From NCBI GenBank assembly GCA_000697475.1, contig JNEU01000770.1, forward strand, positions 35,886 to 99,885: a stretch of DNA of 64,000 nt. The letters run 5' to 3'. The first letter of the stretch is position 1. Every line of letters begins with the position of its first letter. Below the pieces are notes generated by a model that saw only the letters and a list, made by a program, of their open reading frames with translations, searched no databases and was not told where the DNA came from. Shown in pieces: positions 33,262 to 44,446 of this stretch. The stretch comes from Lichtheimia corymbifera B2541. Taxonomy: Eukaryota; Mucoromycota; Mucoromycetes; Mucorales; Lichtheimiaceae. The position numbers and the translations under genes were made by a program.

Positions 33262-34199
33262 CTTTAGTTGTTGCTGTCTCAGACAATGTTGTTGCTGGAC
33301 GACTTGAAGAAGAAGATCGAAATCGCTTAAAAATTGACCGCAGCCTCAAAGGGCCCAAAACGGTGTTGCTGTTGTAGTTGGTCGACGTCAAACCGGCAAA
33401 TGATCCAATGTAAAAAGAAAGCGAAAAAAAGAGCAAGTTTTTCTACTTGCTTGTGTGAGAAAGAAACAAAGAAAATGCTGGTGGATGATGACCATGTGGT
33501 GCATGCCTTCTTTTTATACCAAAAAGCAAAGGATGATCTCTTTGTCTGGCGGGAAATCTTGCCTTGGTTACTCCCGCATGCTCCCGTATACACAATGGGA
33601 AATTTAGCTGAACCTGGTTGTCTTACATGCACTTTTTCTTCCATGGCGAAGAATACCGTGTGTCACTTGCAATGATTATTTCCTGTAACTTTAGGTATTA
33701 TCGGCTTGCAGCATGACACTGTTGTTGCCATGGAAACTATATCTGCTTAAAAGAGATGATCTGCTGGTCTTTATATATCGCGTGGTGAATGCATTATTGT
33801 GCACCTAAAAAGTAATAGAAACGTGATCAATGCAGCCAGCGGACCTTCTTGCTTACATCATCCACTGTATTTTGTGTATCCCGTTTTCCACAGGGTGCGA
33901 TGGCCCCATTTTTCCCTTGGCTTTCATTCATTATTACACAACATGGGTTGTCCTTTCCCAGAGCTGTGTGAGTACATGTTTTGGTACCAGCCACTGTTTC
34001 CTTCCATCCATCATCCTTTTCGCTGTGTGTGGTTTTAGACTCAGCGATTATACGTACGCCCTGATGCTGCTGGTAATATTGGGCTACACAACCCACGGCA
34101 CATAATTATAAATGAAGGAGCTGAAGGTTGGACACAATCCATTAAGGTTCAGAATACGACTTTGTTAAGGTTTTGTAAAAAGTACACTTATGTATATCT
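33262..34199. other. Hexokinase upstream region and GH25 3' flank
   Basis: A TATA-like TATAAAAA sits on the minus strand at 33511-33518, about 260 bases before the hexokinase ATG, implying a long leader. The remaining DNA shows no gene or repeat. Confidence 0.35.
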
Positions 34200-35149
34200 T
34201 TATCCATAAAAGTTCTTGTCCCAGTTGGCAGAGCAGAATGATTGCGATCCAGCGTATTGCTACATCAAAAAACAACGTAAGCGATTGTCACGTGATAGGT
34301 ACCATATCATGCATATGCATCCTTTCAATCCCTACCTTGATAGCTGGCTTGGTCCATCCGCCAAATGGGCTAAAGTCATCAAAGCTGAGGTCTTCATCGT
34401 AGTGCTATATAAAGCTATGTGAGTGTATAATTGAAAAAAGATTACCATTAAAACCGTAACTTACAGCGTACCACAAGGGGACGGATGAATCCAACACCCA
34501 ATCCTTTGAACCTGTGATGGATGTCCATTGAGATTGAGAGGCATAAACACCCCATTTAAGGCCTGTTGCATCAAATGCTGCTTTGAATTCCTTCAACTCT
34601 AATCAAAGTGGGTGAGCAATCATGTAACATAATAGCGTCATAACGAAAATCAGCGTACCGGATTGTGCTTGGGATGCGGAAGGCCAGTTATTGGATTGAG
34701 GATCCACCTCAACGTCAAGCCAAAGAGTGTCAATTTTCATCTTGTTGCTCTTCATGTGATCAACCATTTCATTGACTTGGGCGGCGGGAGACTTGCAAGT
34801 GCTACGGCCAGTGCAAGGGAACATGTATAAATCAATTTGATCAAATCCACCTGCGACTGCGTTGGCGTAGTTTTTGGCACATGAGTTATCGAGAGCACCG
34901 CCCTATATATATGTATTGTCAATTAGCATCACCCTATATATATTGAGAAGACAGCAATAGGGTACATACTGGGTTACCACCCCATGCCTCAAAGTAGCAG
35001 CGAATGATGGCATGGCTGTATCCATAATTCTTTGCACAAGACCACGAGTCGGTAGATACCAAAGCAGATACATCCACGCCAGTGTTGGCAGCTTGGGTAG
35101 AGATAAAAGCTGATGCGAGAAGAGAGATGCCGAAAATGAGGTTCTTCAT
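34200..35149 (-). CDS. Secreted GH25 lysozyme-like hydrolase
   Basis: Five exons (35149-34970, 34902-34659, 34598-34465, 34404-34336, 34259-34200) give 228 residues. A signal peptide (MKNLIFGISLLASAF, cleaving near TQA) is followed directly by the GH25 first strand GVDVSALVS, whose Asp is the usual active-site residue. The catalytic strand reads TLWLDVEVD (family DxE). The end has WVLDSSVPLWYA and the closing QYAGSQSFCSANWDKNFYG. GH25 enzymes cleave the beta-1,4 bonds of peptidoglycan; a fungal copy would attack bacterial walls outside the cell. Paired cysteines fit an extracellular fold. The final two exons (69 and 60 nt) are small and were placed by frame and similarity. A TATATAAATA box lies 37 bases upstream of the ATG. 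Confidence 0.88.
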
Positions 35150-35962
35150 TCTTGTTTGTGGATGGCAGAAATGTGCTGGAGCCGGTATTTATATAAGTTT
35201 CCCCGCGATGATCTGCTGCACTGTCATGCTCGGCATTGTGGCGGTATTACTTTTAATGCATTAGTCGTACGACAAGATGAAAGGATGCACAACACACGTA
35301 AGCATACGCGTTGTCGCAACAACTAATTTGTACGCATGTTACATCGATACCATAAAGCTTGTTAGAAGAGGTTCTGAAAGGTGTATTATTTGGCATGGAT
35401 CAAAAAAAGTTGACCATACACACGATGATCTAGAATAATGAGAACCGTCATACATTGTGCAACCTTGAACAATAACAGCTCCATTTACTTGCCCCTGAAC
35501 CCCAGCATCCTTTGGTAAAGTTAATATTTGTACTTGTATGCCAGATGTGGCAACCATGTGATAATGTGGGTTGTAATATTGCAGAATTTACCTACTGTGA
35601 TTGACATTGTTATGATGGTGGTACATTAATTGCACTGCAGCCATGTACATACAGTGCTTAGAATGATCCGGATCAACATATCCTGTGCTAACCCAACCGG
35701 TGGGGCTGCAGTGGAAAAAGGTAAGAGCTGCACTATAGACGCCACATTTCATTGAAGGCGTCTTAGCCTTTCCGGGGGATATGTATAACGACTATGATAT
35801 TCGGGTAGCAGATCCGCGTTACCTAGCAACGAAAGAAGTGCTAAAAGGTCGATTATATGTTACAAGTGGTATGGTTGATATTGCCATATTCGGCCAAAAA
35901 TAGTATCTCAGCCATTTATTGATCCATTCACATTCCATACACTACTCGTACAAAGCATTTCA
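35150..35962. other. Divergent intergenic region
   Basis: It separates the GH25 gene (minus) and the F-box gene (plus). A minus-strand TATA box at 35186-35195 belongs to GH25. A minus-strand open frame at 35557-35339 is not supported. No repeat is seen. Confidence 0.35.
35186..35195 (-). promoter_or_regulatory. TATA box of the GH25 gene
   Basis: TATATAAATA on the minus strand, 37 bases upstream of the ATG at 35149. Confidence 0.5.
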
Positions 35963-37013
35963 ATGACTACTAATGTGGAGGGGGTCCTTCTTTTTCTTCC
36001 GGTGGTGGTAGTGATGCCATTCAATTCATTACACTTTGATATACTGATATGCATTGCTGAGCAGCTTGATGATGCAAGAGATCTTGTACAACTGTCCCAA
36101 TGTAATCGTACGCTGTTGCCCCTCTGCCGGATCGATTCATTGTGGAAAAAATTATGCAGTGCAAGATATGGTGTAACGTATAATCATCCAAATCAGTCGT
36201 ATTCCACTTTGTATCGTCAAACGGTTGAGCGAACGTTTGGCCGTCCTCCTTGTCGCCATTTGAGCCATATCTCTTTTTCCAATGTACCATCCGCATCATA
36301 TCTTTCCTTGAAAACGGCTTGTTGTCAATGTACTGATCGTGGCCCTGAAAAGGTGTTTCTGTGCATAACATGTCATAAGCCATGTAAGTGCGGTTGTCTC
36401 AAAATCCGTATACGAGGTGACTTACTTTGGATCCATGTAGTGTGTGACAGGCATGCACGACTTCACTCTTTGCACCAAGTTTTTCTCAAAGGCAACACAG
36501 GAGAAATATTCTGCCAGCAGTGCGTCGATTGGGTATGACAAGGAGAATGAGAAGGAATACAATGTGACTAATGCCGTTGAATAGCTGGGAGGCGAAGATA
36601 GTGATCCTGCAGAACAATATCAAGTATCACGCATCAATCAGGCGTGGGATCCAATCGTGTATCATAATGGGCTTGATAAGAAGGTCGAAATGCGAAAAAG
36701 ACGACAACATGAACGATGTTTAAGATGGCGTGATACACCGTCGCACATTGTACTCAACCCTCGTGGGTTTTGTTTTGTATCCGCTCGGTTCATGTGGGAA
36801 TGGGAAAGGTTCATTGAAGGTTGGAGAACTGAGCCACCATTGGAAGAAACAATCAATGGAGAGCATCATCGCGCATGGTCACAATCGGATATTCGGTTCG
36901 ATCCATTTCTGCCAGAAGCTACTGATCTCCTCATGGTATCCACAGAGACATGGGAATATCTTGAAAAAGCATACATAGTAGCAGGGCCCAAGATCACTGA
37001 AGGTATAATATAA
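35963..37013 (+). CDS. F-box protein with Cys-rich segment
   Basis: Two exons (35963-36532, 36585-37013) joined by a 52-nt GT-AG intron give 332 residues. An F-box lies near the N-terminus (FNSLHFDILICIAEQL, then LVQLSQCNRTLLPLC and SLWKKLC). F-box proteins dock substrates to SCF ubiquitin ligases through Skp1. A cysteine-rich stretch follows (TACCQCTDRG, LCITCHKPCKCGC, later IFCQQC), which may bind zinc. The C-terminal exon has no recognised substrate-binding repeat. The first in-frame ATG is at 35963; a second at 36014 (MPFNSLHFD) would start directly at the F-box and may be the real start, since the intervening segment is only a hydrophobic run. Confidence 0.75.
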
Positions 37014-37142
37014 AGAATGTCGTTTATTGCTGGTGTTGTGCTCATTGTTGATTGTGTATATAGATGATTTGATGCATAGTGAGATATATCGACAGTGGAG
37101 GTATACAATGATGCGTTATCGAGATCGGGTCATGTTGAGATA

Positions 37143-39707
37143 CTAGTGCATGGATCGTGCACGTTGCTTTCGCTCTGGATACTGCGTTGGCACAACCACC
37201 ACAGGTTCCTTTTCCACATTCATCGCTTTGAGTCGAAGCACGGCTAAGCATGATACATTATAAATATAATTGGTATTACCCATTTTCCAATACAATCATA
37301 CCTTTGTCCAACGCCAATTCAATCATGCATCGTGTCCGAATAAATGATAACAGAGGCCAGGTTGCTCGTTCGCCGTTAAGAATCCTGTATCGAATCATTT
37401 AGAAATATGATTACGGATGCAGTGTAACCAAACAAGACTTACCAATATGCAAGTGATGCATGGGTTGGATTTGAAAACAAAATGTTGAAATCCTAAAGAT
37501 AAAGATTGGGTTAATATTATAACCTTCACTACGTCGTAGGAACCGTTCCACTTACTGAAATTGAGAGATCGGGTGCGATGGTCACATTTCCTGATATCTT
37601 TTCATCCACTACCGGTCGAAATATATTGGGCAACATGTGAAATTGATCGAGCTAGTAAACATTGATGCAGGTGGTCAATAGTTGCATTCAAATGGGTTAT
37701 CACTTTTACCATACCTGGTATAGTCTATGCTTGAGTTCTGAAGCAATCAGATACGCCACCCTATTCCACATGGACTCTTGTTGCAGGTTGTGGCCATTTG
37801 AAGCAAAGGGAATGGCATAGGTCATAGCTTGTGAAACAATAAAGTGGTTGACGTTGAACAATTCAGAAAGCCGTTTGAGAGGTTCTTCACTATGGGCATA
37901 GCATTAGCATGTTGATTCATCCAAAGCAGGGAGAGAGAGATAGAGAGAGAATAGATACCTTTCAGAAGGCGATGTCTCCGACCAATGATTCCATTTTACA
38001 GCTGAAGTCGTCCACTTTACAATGTTGCCATCGGTATCCTTTGCCAAGAGCTCGCATGATCCAAATAAACCCACAGATGCCGTTGAGCAACATGCTGCAC
38101 TCCAAATAAGCTATATCCAATAATCATAACTTTAAGCATCATAGATACGCCAACCTCTCTATTCCTTTGCATGACTTACCACGTTGGGAGCTGTAAGATA
38201 ATTGAGCAATGGTGGGATTTCTTTGCGGCTTGACGATACGCTGATGTTGAGTACTCGTTTTGAACGCGCATATGCTTCCTGTAATAATACTGTTAGCTGT
38301 ATTCACCTTGAATAGAGGAAAAGCATACCTCAAATGTCAGGTCACCGACATTAGCTCTCACGCACTGTTGCAGCACCTTCATATCCATAAGATAGCCTTT
38401 TGAAAAATCAGCACGTTTGGGCGTCTCCTCCTCCAATCCATGCCACTCGCTTACCATGCTTCAGAAATCTTGTAATGCGACGATGCACATGTCTACAAGA
38501 GGCGTGTTGGTAGCCATAGAGAGAGACCCGATGTCTTTACTTACCCTTTATCCGTCTTTGTCGAGAATGCTTGCAAGTTAATCCCATCAGGTTGCAATAT
38601 TTCCTGTCAAACCAGGATAGTTAGCTAACCTTGTCCTCCTAAAATGCACACACAGAGCCTCCTGCTTACTGGTAGTTCTTCATCGGTATGGATACAAATC
38701 AAAGCTGCAACCATGGCTCCCACTGCGTGGCCGCTGATGATTCTTGGTAGTAATCCTTGTTCATGAAGTGCCTTGAGTACGCCCAAATGATACAATGCTA
38801 TTACTTTATGGTTAACATTTCCCCTCAATTCATTTCCCAATCATCACCACCTATCCTTACCAAACGCTGTGCCACCCTGTAACACTAATGCAGAGCATCC
38901 AAATCCTTGTCGAGCATCACTGAAAAACTTCATCTTGGCTTGCTGATCCAGAGCATCGGTTGCTTCGATATACTCGATTTGCTTGACCATTTCCTCCATG
39001 TAATCTTCAATCAATGTCTTGGTGCTATGACATATATTGATCGTCAACTGTTTCTGTCCGTGATACACATTCACTTGCTGTCTTACCCAAGATATGAATG
39101 AGAAAAGAGTTTCTTGTCGCAGATACCTCCAAAATTCCTAAGTAGACCACCACGTAACATATAAATCATGCAATCCACATCGTCGGCCTCGCGTGCCTTG
39201 CGTAGATGTTCCAATCTTGAACCAATAAGCTTATAGTCGTACACACGTGACACAGGATTGGCTTTCCACCGGTCGTTGGCTGGATACATGTCAAAAACAG
39301 TAATATCATCGACCGTCTTGCATAAACTTACATAGATGCCTATAAAATGATATGAGTCAAAGTACAACTTGACGATACGAAACCTATGCGTATAATCCTT
39401 ACATGTCAAGCTCTTTGGCACGTGCTTTCCACTCGGTATAGGACTTTGCATCCAATAAACCAGCGTTGAGTCGATGTTCAGGTTGATGGTTACGCCATTG
39501 ACGCCACTGGATCTGTGGTCATGGTGGTCAATGCTGTTGAAAGTACAGTGAAAAAAGTGTACATACCAGCGAGGGTTGCAAGACGTGTCGTTCAAACCAA
39601 GTGAATAGGCTGTATACAAAGCATAATAACGCGACGATCAGGGGACGTAATGGATCCTTTTCAAGTCGATCGGTTGCAATAGGAGTAGCCTGAGCGCGGT
39701 CCGTCAT
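37143..39707 (-). CDS. Patatin-like protein of the Tgl3/4/5 triacylglycerol lipase family, catalytic dyad altered
   Basis: Fifteen exons, all in phase, give 562 residues: 39707-39567, 39512-39403, 39339-39332 (8 nt), 39279-39087, 39024-38861, 38797-38670, 38603-38545, 38458-38329, 38278-38180, 38110-37959, 37889-37715, 37651-37556, 37492-37443, 37384-37302 and 37243-37143. An N-terminal membrane segment (LIVALLCFVYSLF) precedes the DUF3336-type region (DRWKANPVSRVYDYKLI) and the patatin domain. Landmarks are intact: LYHLGVLKALHEQG, LIWSAACCSTASVGLF, RLSELFNVNHFIVSQ. The lipase box is GHAVG (38718-38732), with Ala in place of the nucleophile Ser. The Asp motif (W-x-DGS in relatives) reads WSETS. 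The oxyanion GGG is GGT. Relatives hydrolyse lipid-droplet triacylglycerol; this one is probably inactive and may be structural or regulatory. Confidence 0.85.
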
Positions 39708-40150
39708 TGAGTACTGGAATTGTAGAATTTGAGAAGAAGAGAGAGGGAGAGAGAGCGTATGTAAAGGAGGTCAAAGGGGATCGGGATGAATGCTTAAATC
39801 TTCACATGACAAAGAGAGACACGTTTATTCCCACTCAATTACTCAAAGACACATGCAGCTAGTTGGACTGTCATTCGATTACTTGATATCAACACCCCAT
39901 TCTATTGCTACCATGCAACAAGGCTTCTGGTCAGCATAAGCCATGTGTGCTACTCCCAACCGAGTTCAGTATGATCGTTATGCAATCTCCTCTTCTAAAA
40001 ATAGGGTACAGCATGCACAGCTGGATTTTCATTGTATCATGCTTGGATCAGCAGTTGCTCCTTTGAACTAACAAAAGTAGTTTATATACAACAGAAGAGA
40101 GCAACTCGGACTGCTAGTGTCTAAATTGTATGAGATGGTCCTTTATCTGA
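39708..40150. other. Intergenic region upstream of the Tgl-family gene
   Basis: A GA-rich (pyrimidine-rich on the minus strand) leader lies at 39727-39760. Otherwise no gene is seen. The composite repeat begins near 40150. Confidence 0.35.
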
Positions 40151-40560
40151 CCATTGTTCCCACCCATTCATCGTATCTCCTATATTTGGACCGTCCGATT
40201 CATAAAAACATCATAATGAAACTTGTGATTTTTAAATGAATGGAGTTGATCAGCATGTCCCAGCGAATCTGCTTACCAAGTTTCATGTTTGAAATGGGGA
40301 ATCCCAAGGTAATTCATACTAAATGACATTTCATTGAATCCGGGCGGGGTACAGAATTTCCGTCCATCATAGTAAATCCCACATTACACCGTGCAATTCA
40401 AAATCTTTGAATGAAGTGTGGGTTCTTTATTAAGACAAAGTTGATCAGCGTGTCCAGGAGCATCTTGTGTGAAAGTTTCAGGTTCGAGTGAGGCAATCAA
40501 GGTCATGTATTAATTTTACAGTGTGCATGGATTAGTCTGACCGTGCCTGACCTATTTTAT
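40150..40560 (+). repeat. Composite dispersed repeat, copy 2: two monomers
   Basis: Two monomers at about 40215 and 40410 (195 bp apart) share the core AAAGTTGATCAGC or GGAGTTGATCAGCATG and the ending AGTTTCA(G/T). They match the monomers at 9740-10870 (opposite strand) and 42670-43420. CGAATCTGCTTACCAAGTTTC at about 40263 is nearly the exact complement of bases near 9910-9930 and 10440-10460. Confidence 0.7.
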
Positions 40561-41050
40561 TTCCAGCTCTTTCCATCCCCAACCTTTTGCCTCTTTCTCC
40601 CACTCTCAACTGTTGCCCCATTCAAGACAACTGCTGCCTGCGATCGATTGTCCTGCTTCAACCCATCATGTCAATTCTACAACTGCCTTGATCCGATTGC
40701 CTTTGGCTGAATGGCAAGTTCACGGCGTGTACACAACCTTCTTGCCACTCTATTACAGCACCTGCCTTGGCATCACTCCTTCTCATGTACACTCCTCTGC
40801 TACAATCAACGTAACAGCATTCATTCCAGCAGTTGCTATTAGCAAGGTCTTTACTCCATTGCACTCAAACAGCGTTCACAGCCTTGTCACTCTACTACTA
40901 CAACACGCGCTCTTGTACACTTGTCTGTCACGACCAAGCGTGCCAGCAGATGCTATTCCATTGTATCAAGTTACCTGCAGCCTCTTCAAGTGAGCATCTG
41001 ATAGCCATTGTATAGAAACAGCTTTTCTTACGTGTGGCAACTTTCTTTGG
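40560..41050 (+). repeat. Composite dispersed repeat, copy 2, middle segment
   Basis: Matches 9240-9740 (minus), 43420-43800 and 61990-62480. Landmarks are GATTGTCCTGCTTCAACCCA, CAATTCTACAACTGCCTTGAT and the later CATTCCAGCAGTTGCTATTA. Frames are broken differently in each copy. Confidence 0.7.
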
Positions 41051-41640
41051 TGCATACAACTTCTAAGGGATGGTGCCATATCAGCTGTCAAGTACCCGGC
41101 AATACAAGCACTGTTCGCCTTGTTGAGCTGCAATGAAAACGACCAACAAAGAGATAGACCAACACCTGGATGGATAAGGAAGCATATCTGCAGCGATCAC
41201 AGAGGCTCTGTCTTATTGGGCTTGTAATGGTTATGGATGGATGGATGCAATCAAGTGCAGTAATGTGGAATCCTGGAATGCTGCTTTGGTTACTTGGCTC
41301 GTCGTCAGCAGGAACGATGAATTGTACCACGTGGATCCGGTTGAGGATGATGATGGATTGGATGGAATGGACAAGAGGTCTTATATCTTTGACGAGACGG
41401 GGGTTACCACCATGGATGATATTGCAACACCCACGTCAATGCATGCAACATCAGCTGTTTCTACAATCATGGATGAAGATGCTTATGACGGCAGCAAGCA
41501 AGAATACAATTGCAAAACGATACCTGCTGATTCTCTGTGATACACTGGTTGGCATATGGAATGAAACGAAGGATAGAAATTTGAAGACCGGAAGGCGAGA
41601 TAGGATTATCTACATCATTGTATCGGGACTCTTTTGTTCC
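41050..41640 (+). repeat. Composite dispersed repeat, copy 2, tail segment
   Basis: Matches 8640-9240 on the opposite strand, including the SWNAALVTW-coding stretch and the GACGGCAGCAAGCAAGAATA stretch. An open frame of 99 codons (41241-41540) is partly preserved in copy 1, so a decayed coding origin is possible. Confidence 0.65.
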
Positions 41641-42039
41641 TTTTGTCATATCACATTCATTAAAGCTTCCTTGTTCATATGCTGATAGACGATGGGTGGT
41701 GTCAGTAACGGATTGTATACATGTTCAAATAGACGCTTGTATTTTCAACGATAATAGACCTTTAGTAATGGTACCTAACAGCACTGCTTGATACGGAAGC
41801 TTGGTCCATTGTAAGCTTAAATCATTACGGTTAAGAATGATGAGTTCTGTGGCACAAGTGCATACATCATAATGCTTACCTATGACAACGGCACTATCAG
41901 CATGAGCCACCTTGTAAGTATAGCCTTATATGAGAACGAACCCTGGAGACAAGCAATACCATTACCGCTCATAATCTTGGATGCACTGATCATTTTTGGC
42001 TTGTTAACCATACACCATCAGGCGGACCTTACTATTTAG
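41641..42039. other. Stretch between repeat copies
   Basis: No gene or known repeat is recognised in this AT-rich DNA between repeat copy 2 and foldback element 2. Confidence 0.3.
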
Positions 42040-42665
42040 GGATTGTTAATCATGCACTCTCCGCCCAATAAGAACCCTTCAAGCCCTCCACCTCTGAGTA
42101 TTACTACCCCAGTCCCCTCTGCATCTTTTCCATTATCAGGGTCAAGCTACTTAACAATGAACAAAGACCACTTGTCATATAGGATGCATAAGGAAAACAT
42201 AAAGACACCTGTATCTCTAAACTTTACAATGAAACATGAGGTCTTACATAGAACAAAGTTACTCGTTGGGGTCGAAAGTATCATGTGTAGAAGTTTCACG
42301 ATCGTGGTGGCCAATCCTAGATTTCGCAATGTCGCCACCAGCCAAACTGGATCCCAGGGTCGACCCCTTGAATTTTTCTTTTCGACTTTGACTGGTGGTG
42401 ACATTGCGAAATCTAGGATTGGCCACCACGATCGTGAAACTTGCACCCAAGGTGCGCTTCACCCAGCCGAGCAATTTTGTTCTCTGAAAGAGCCCACGTT
42501 TCATTGTAAAGTTTAGAGATATAGGCACATTCATGTTTTACATATGTTATAAGCGTGATGCTATATGAAAGGTGGCCTTTGTTCATTGTCAAGTAGGTAG
42601 ACACTGATAGAGCCGAAGGTGCAGAGGGACGAGTTTGTGTAACACAGCTCATTTGCATGAAACTT
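42040..42665. mobile_element. Foldback element 2 (same family as 18925-19530)
   Basis: Inverted arms: left CCCTCTGCATCTTTTCC, CTTAACAATGAACAAAGACC, ATGAAAACATAAAG-type blocks and one monomer; right the same blocks reversed to 42650. The inner arms (about 42295-42340 and 42395-42440) share GATCGTGGTGGCCAATCCTA and GCGAAATCTAGGATTGGCC, almost perfectly complementary. The right terminus GTGTAACACAGC equals that of element 1. It has no coding capacity. Confidence 0.75.
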
Positions 42666-43420
42666 CACAATGAACAAACACCACTCTCCATATAACATCA
42701 CTCTCACAGTCATATGTAAAAACATAAAGGTGCCTGTTTCTTCAGATTGTCATAATGAAGTATCGTGTCTTTATGAGGACAAAGTTGATCAGCATGGCCG
42801 AGAGGACCTTCTAACCAAGTTTCATGTTCGAGATGACCAATATCGGCGGGCGCGGCCCTTCCGTCTTATCTAAGTTACCGCCATACAGTTGGACGCCGCC
42901 ATCCAAAACTTCATAATGAAGCGTGGCATCTTTATGAGAATGAAATTGCTCGTCGTGGTCGAAAGTACCTTGCATGAAAGTTTCAGGCTCGAGAGGAGCA
43001 ATCTCAGGCTCAGGGAGCGTCCACCCTACTTTTGCCTAAATTTGGGCCGCCCCGCATTCAAAACATTTATAATGAAGCCTGCGATTTTTAAATGAATGGA
43101 GTTGATCAGCATGTGCGAGAGTACCTTCTGACAAAGTTTCAGGTTCGAAATGGGGAATCCCAAGATATTACATACTAATTGACTTTTTCATAAATCCGGC
43201 GCTTTCCAAATTTCCCGCCGTCATAGTAAACCCCACATTATACCTTCCCATTCAAAATTTTCAAATGAAGCATGGCTTCCTTATTAATACAAAGTTGATC
43301 AGCATGACCAAGAGCATATTGTGTGAAAGTTTGAGGTCCAAGGGGAGCAATCTCATAAACATGGATCAATTTATAGTGTGCATGACATCGTCTGACAGCT
43401 CATCCCACTTTAATTTCCAC
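42666..43420 (+). repeat. Composite repeat, copy 3: four monomers
   Basis: Monomers at about 42755, 42917, 43071 and 43265, spaced 155-195 bp. The best preserved reads TGGAGTTGATCAGCATG or ACAAAGTTGATCAGCATG with AAGTTTCAGGTTCGA-type ends. The array directly abuts the right end of foldback element 2 and leads into the middle segment. Confidence 0.7.
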
Positions 43421-43800
43421 CTCTTCCACTCCCAGTTTTCTTGTCTCTTCCTCCCCATTCGCAACTGTTGCCCCATTCAACTACAACTACCACCAGCGAA
43501 CGATTGTCCTGCTTCAACCCATCATGTCAATCCTACAACTGCCTTGATCCGATTGTCTTTGACTGAATGGTAACTCCATGGCGTGCACGCAGCCTGCTTC
43601 AACACTTCCCTTCCTTGACGCTACACACGCTCTTGCACACTCGTTGGCCACAACCAATCGTAACAGCAGCATTACCGAGGTCTCTACTCCATTGTCTCCA
43701 TTTACTTGCAGCAACTTGCCTTACAGCCTTTGCTACGTGGGCGGCAGATAGTCATTGTATAGAAGCAGCTTTATTTACGTGCAACAACTTGTTCAATACA
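43420..43800 (+). repeat. Composite repeat, copy 3, middle segment (truncated)
   Basis: Shares CGATTGTCCTGCTTCAACCC and ATCATGTCAATCCTACAACT with copy 2 (40560-41050), but stops before the tail segment. It also carries an internal deletion relative to copy 2. Confidence 0.65.
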
Positions 43801-44446
43801 TAAACGAATGTCTATGGATATGGATATTGGTCTGGTACATGGGATGGAAGGGGCGATTTGATATATACAACTAGTGGAAAAGGAGTGTATCGATTGTCAA
43901 CTTTGGTTACTGTGCGTGATGCTGTCATTCTGAACGATTGTTGCAACCCGTTATCCTAGCCACTATCATCATCCATGTACAACCACCATCATCAACGACA
44001 TGCTTTGAAACACTATCCACATCATTCAGCACCACACATTACGTGTCATCCATTCACCTCTACACAATACACGCCCAAAGGATAGAAACTTCCAGTATCA
44101 ATGTATCTCCCTATTGAAGCCATTCGATGCAACTATTTACCTATCTCTTGTGAACACTGTTGTTGGATTAAAGGGTTGCTTTAGCGAATATAACTATTTC
44201 CAAGTTTCTAAAAGACCGTACTCTTCCTGTCGTGTGTGTGGATATTTGATGCATTGTATTACAGCAGGATTATAGATGTGGATCCCCTTGTAAATGCTGT
44301 CATGAAGGAAAACAGGGAGCTGATTGAATTCATTGATGTGTCTCGAATAAAGGAACTGCACCCGAGAGCATACCTCATCTCCTTTTTGTAATTAAAGCTC
44401 GGCATGCTACCTATGATACAATAGAACAGTGCTCTTTATTTGCTAT
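43801..44446. other. Intergenic region
   Basis: About 650 bases between repeat copy 3 and the ACH1 3' end. No gene, RNA gene or repeat is recognised. Confidence 0.3.

Noticed and set aside
35339..35557. Minus-strand 72-codon frame between GH25 and F-box genes
   Set aside because: No signal peptide, domain or splice evidence; it could be chance in a divergent promoter.
8640..41640. Idea that the inverted copies at 8.6-10.9 kb and 40.1-41.6 kb are the terminal inverted repeats of one giant mobile element
   Set aside because: The 30 kb between them holds ordinary housekeeping genes (KEX2, septin, hexokinase), and further copies lie outside at 42.7 and 62 kb, so dispersed repeats explain the pattern better.
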